Shown piece by piece: positions 60,542 to 64,000 of a stretch of 64,000 nucleotides of DNA. Source of the stretch: Tetrahymena elliotti 4EA (Eukaryota > Ciliophora > Oligohymenophorea > Hymenostomatida > Tetrahymenidae); NCBI GenBank assembly GCA_000231825.2, contig JH720390.1, positions 1 to 64,000 of the forward strand. The letters are read 5' to 3'. Positions within the stretch are counted from its first letter, which is position 1. Every line of letters begins with the position of its first letter. The translations under genes and the position numbers were made by a program. The notes below the pieces were generated by a model that was given only the letters and a program-made list of their open reading frames with translations, had not been told where the DNA came from and ran no database searches.

Positions 60542-62380
60542 TCAAAATGTAGGAGGGAGCAAAGCCTTGGTTTCTCTGTGGAGATTATATTGTAAGGTTT
60601 CTAAAAGTTGACCATCAAGAAGAGGTACTTCATGCTTGTCACTCATGGAACAAATTTCACCCCACTTGAATTTGAAAATGTTTTGAATAAGTTTTCTGAC
60701 GCTGCATGAGATGTATTGGTAAAAAGCACCAATGTGATATTCGAAGGGAACCAATTTAGCATCAACTGTGAATAGGAGTTGTAAAGCCTTTCTGTCAAGT
60801 TAGAGAAGGAAATCAATGTAAGTGTTGGCAACATTACCTCTAGCATAAACACCACCTTCTGCAACCTTCCATACGCTAACAGCACCAGTTACTTCAAATG
60901 AAGGACTAACATAAGGCTTGAATTCAATGTTACAGTTTACTCCACTAGCACCTACAGTAAAGTTCCAGCCAAAGTCAACTTGAACGTAAGCACTAATAGG
61001 AATGTTAAGGACACCACCGAGGAGGGGATATACAACTTCGAAGATCTTAAGATGTTCATTTCTGTTATCACCTCTGTTGAAGTCAGCACAAGCATACCAA
61101 GGATGTTGAATATCAGTGGAGTAAATGGTGTAGATATGGAGACCATTTAACCAGATGCTGGAAGAGATTTAAGAGTAGTCAATGAAATTCTTGTAGTCAA
61201 TAGTCAAAGTGATTTCGTTACCAACAATAGCATGTCTGAAAACATCATAACTTTTAGAGATAATAGGTTCAGCATCAGATAAAAGAGTGCTATTCTATTC
61301 ACCACCTTGAAGAATATCAAGTTTACCACTGTTTTTGGTTAAGTCAATTTGAACAAAACCAATAGTGGTTTCGTAGTTGGCGAGATCTGAAACTAATTCA
61401 GGGTTGTGAGAAGTGCTGATAATTTCTAAGTGACTTTCGATTCTAGAATCGGATTAACCAATAATTTCAACATATTCGGTAGAATTGTTAGGGTTGATGG
61501 GAATACTGTCAGTTTCTCTCAATCTAATTTTTTCGTATTTGTTAACACTGAAGGTCATAACTTCCTTATTAACTTCAACTTAACCGTTCTTAATGGTAAA
61601 GTCAGATTGGAAATTAATGGAGGGAATGTCACCACCAAGAGAATATTAGAAGTGAACGAAGTTCTTATCAGTGTAAGTCTTAGAAAGAAGGATGTGATCA
61701 TCTTCTATAAGTTCGTAAGAGAAGTTAGGAGTGACAAGACCAAGGTAATTGTTTTCAACATATTATTCAGAAGCTCCCAAAAGATATGAAGGACCTTGAG
61801 GATAAAGTGTAGCATTCAATTAGGGGAAGTATTATTCAATAAGTCTTTCAGTTAATCTGACAACAAGTTCAGAGTAATTGTAGTTTCTAGGAGCATATAA
61901 ACCTAAGAGAGTACCTTCACTAGTAAGAGTAGCTTTGAAAACAAGATCAATTTCTTCATCAAGGATAGGCTTGAATTCAGATTGGTCTGGAATATAGTTT
62001 CCTGTTTAGTTGAATTCAGTGTTATAGTCAATATCTTTGTAAGCAATGAAGACGTTAATCATGTTTGTACCTTCAATTCTTTATGCAACAATATCTTAAA
62101 TAGAGTTGTAGGCAGTACATTATTAATGAGTACTAGGAATGTTGTCACCTCCTTGGCTGCTGCAGACAGTCATGTTTCTAGAGGTGGTGATTACTAAATC
62201 ATTGTTTTGAGAATCCATATAGAGCATATTGGGAATAACTAAAGTTTTGGAAGGCTCGCTAAAGTAAACAATAGCTCCAAACATACCAACAATGAGCAAA
62301 GAAAGAACAGCCACACGAGTAATCTTCTTATTTCTTCTAGAAGATTAGTTTTCAGTGTTTTCCAAGTTGAAATAATTCAT
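60542..62380 (-). CDS. Type II membrane protein with large ectodomain
   Basis: Single exon on the minus strand, 612 residues, ATG 62380, TGA 60544-60542. A short basic cytosolic N-terminus (RRNKK at ~15-19) precedes a membrane helix at residues ~22-40 (VAVLSLLIVGMFGAIVYF), so the remaining ~570 residues should be lumenal or extracellular. The ectodomain has several N-glycosylation sequons (NMT, NAT, NYS, NST and others) and a few Cys, and is rich in beta-type alternating sequence. The second half (VNCNIEFKPYV, TYIDFLLQLDRKALQLLF) may form a lipid-binding-like or beta-sandwich fold. Codon use is that of a highly expressed gene. No family recognised; ciliate-specific surface or vacuolar protein is the likely class. 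Confidence 0.88.
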
Positions 62381-64000
62381 TTTTTATCAATTTTTTAATT
62401 GAGTTAAACTACTTTTTTTTTAATTAATTTATTATTTTGTTAATCGATGCTTAACTGGATTTTAAATCTTTTACTCCTTTGATTTGTAATATGTAAAAAA
62501 TATTGCATAATGCATACAAATAAACAAATGATTTTTCATTTTATATCATTAAATTAAAAATCCTTGCTTACCACACTTTTTTAATACAGATTTTATTGAA
62601 ATCATTCATTCATTAGCACATTCCACAATTTAAAAAAGAAGATTTAAAGTCGTCAGTCTCAGTACTAAATAAAATCTGTAATTATCTTCCAATCTATAAC
62701 AAAATCTTTGCATTGCGCTAAATGTTAAGTAAAGAAGATATTTTGATTTCAATTAATTAATCTTCTTTACATGGAAGCTAATTTTTTTACCATGATTAAC
62801 TCTCAGAACTTTCTTTTATAAATGAGATACTCCATCATGAATAAATAAACTGCTGGGAAAATTTTAGAAAATTTTTATTATAGATAATTTTATTAGAATA
62901 TAAATAAAAAGTGCTTAAATTACAAATCACTTTCTCCTCAAAAATCAAGGACAATTTTATTATTAATAAAAGAATTATTTGTTAATTTATTTTCTTGCAA
63001 AAGTAACATAGGCAAGAATAAATAATTCTGCTTTGCTTTTTAATTAAAATTTATTAATTTACATTCTTACATTTTTAAATCAAAAATAATATTATTATCT
63101 AAAATGTTTTTTCATTATCTTGATCTTTTTTGGTTTAATTGATTTAAACTTCTCCCATTTTTCTTGTTTTTTTGAAATATAAAAATAATTAAGTTTAAGA
63201 AAACTATATTTTTTTGAACAAAAATAAAATTTTTTCCTTTCGAGAAATCTAATTTTAGTTACTTTATTTAAAAAGATTTAATTACAACTTCAAATGATTA
63301 AAAATTTTGAAGTTAAATCTGTAAGATTTTAAATGATTTGATTAAATTTTACATATTATCTCCGTAATCAAACACTAATTTTTTTCTACAAGCATTTTTC
63401 CTTAATTTTTGTTATAATATTATAAACTCTTTGAAATCTGATCATAAATATTTTGAAAATTTGTAAAAATTTACATTAAATATCTTAAAAGCTTCCTATG
63501 CTATCTAAATTGAGCTATTTTATCTTTTTGGCATTTTTGATTTTAGTTAAGCTAAAACTCTCCCCTTGTAAGATTTTTTCTTTATTACAATAAATTTTTG
63601 ATCATTTCTAATTTAATTAAATATTAAGAGGTTGATTAAATCACTTAAATCCTTAATTATTTCAAATACTGTCTACTATTTTTCTTACAAAAATTGGAAA
63701 AAGTAGATTTCTACTCAATCATTAGATTAAGTTAAAAATAAATAATATGCTTTTATCTGATTTTGACTACAATATAAAAAATATCACAGGATATATATTA
63801 TGATTTTTATTTCTTTTTATTAAACTTTTATGATATGTAATTTTCTTATTCTCTAAATAGAAAAGATAATTTTCGAATGATTTGTAATTGTTTCCGACAA
63901 ATAAAAACTTAGTAATTTGCATATTAGATTATAATAATCACTCTTTAATTATTATAAATTTTAAATATGCTAAACCTCTAGAAATCCTATAAATACTGCA
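62381..64000. other. Intergenic to window end
   Basis: About 1.6 kb of AT-rich sequence holding the upstream region of the type II membrane protein gene. No gene, RNA gene or telomeric repeat recognised. Confidence 0.55.

Noticed and set aside
61430..61789. 119-codon plus-strand open frame
   Set aside because: Antisense to the 612-codon membrane protein gene, whose composition and codon bias are clearly coding on the minus strand.
1..64000. Telomere or telomerase RNA
   Set aside because: No CCCCAA/TTGGGG tandem repeat occurs at either end, and the GC-rich island at 7.14 kb lacks a telomerase template.

Overview
The window is eukaryotic and reads as macronuclear DNA of a Tetrahymena-like ciliate. 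The DNA is very AT-rich. Long genes open up only if TAA and TAG are read as glutamine and TGA is the only stop. Coding exons are interrupted by short AT-rich introns (31 to about 170 nt, GTAAAT...TAG type), and GC content rises sharply in conserved genes. Bacterial signals such as operons or ribosome binding sites are not expected. Exon/intron models below were built by hand from frame continuity, splice dinucleotides and family motifs. All coordinates are for the genomic span including the stop codon.

Layout. 0.8-1.6 kb: adenylate kinase (-). 2.4-6.4 kb: SF3B3/DDB1/CPSF160-family beta-propeller protein (-). 7.7-8.5 kb: steroid 5-alpha-reductase family enzyme (+). 8.9-10.5 kb: YIPF1/2-type Golgi membrane protein (+). 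10.9-14.1 kb: OSCA/TMEM63 (CSC1) channel-like protein (+). 14.9-16.1 kb: Gln/Asn-rich protein (+). 16.8-18.5 kb: small, many-exon, strongly codon-biased protein (+). 19.0-21.8 kb: VAC14 (+). 22.3-24.8 and 31.0-33.4 kb: two paralogous zinc finger/vWA/alpha-kinase genes (+). 25.5-27.0 kb: TPR protein (+). 27.4-27.5 kb: assembly gap. 27.6-30.4 kb: decayed coding remnants and a dispersed tRNA-like repeat. 33.9-35.2 kb: membrane protein. 35.7-37.3 kb: multi-exon protein with beta-barrel-like strands. 37.8-39.3 kb: CWC21/SRRM2 splicing factor (-). 39.8-40.2 kb: a doubtful small gene (-). 41.3-43.5 kb: ULK-like pseudokinase (+). 44.2-46.1 kb: PTPDC1-like phosphatase (+). 46.9-48.3 kb: PB1-domain protein (-). 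49.2-51.1 kb: STE20-type kinase (-). 51.7-53.6 kb: helical, possibly mitochondrial protein (+). 54.3-56.5 kb: active ULK/ATG1-like kinase (+). 57.9-59.0 kb: cathepsin L-like protease (+). 60.5-62.4 kb: type II membrane protein with a large ectodomain (-). The ends are intergenic.

Genes are independent transcription units, not operons. Several bear on endomembrane traffic and autophagy (YIPF, VAC14, ULK-like kinase, PB1 protein, cathepsin), but clustering in a ciliate macronuclear chromosome need not mean shared function. The points most worth a second look are: the two alpha-kinase genes, whose last ~1.4 kb are almost identical while their first halves have diverged (gene conversion); a pseudokinase that appears to share its C-terminal domain with the intact ULK-like kinase 11 kb away, with coding-like sequence continuing past its stop; the decayed gene and tRNA-like repeats next to the assembly gap; and a GC-rich non-coding island at 7.14-7.23 kb.
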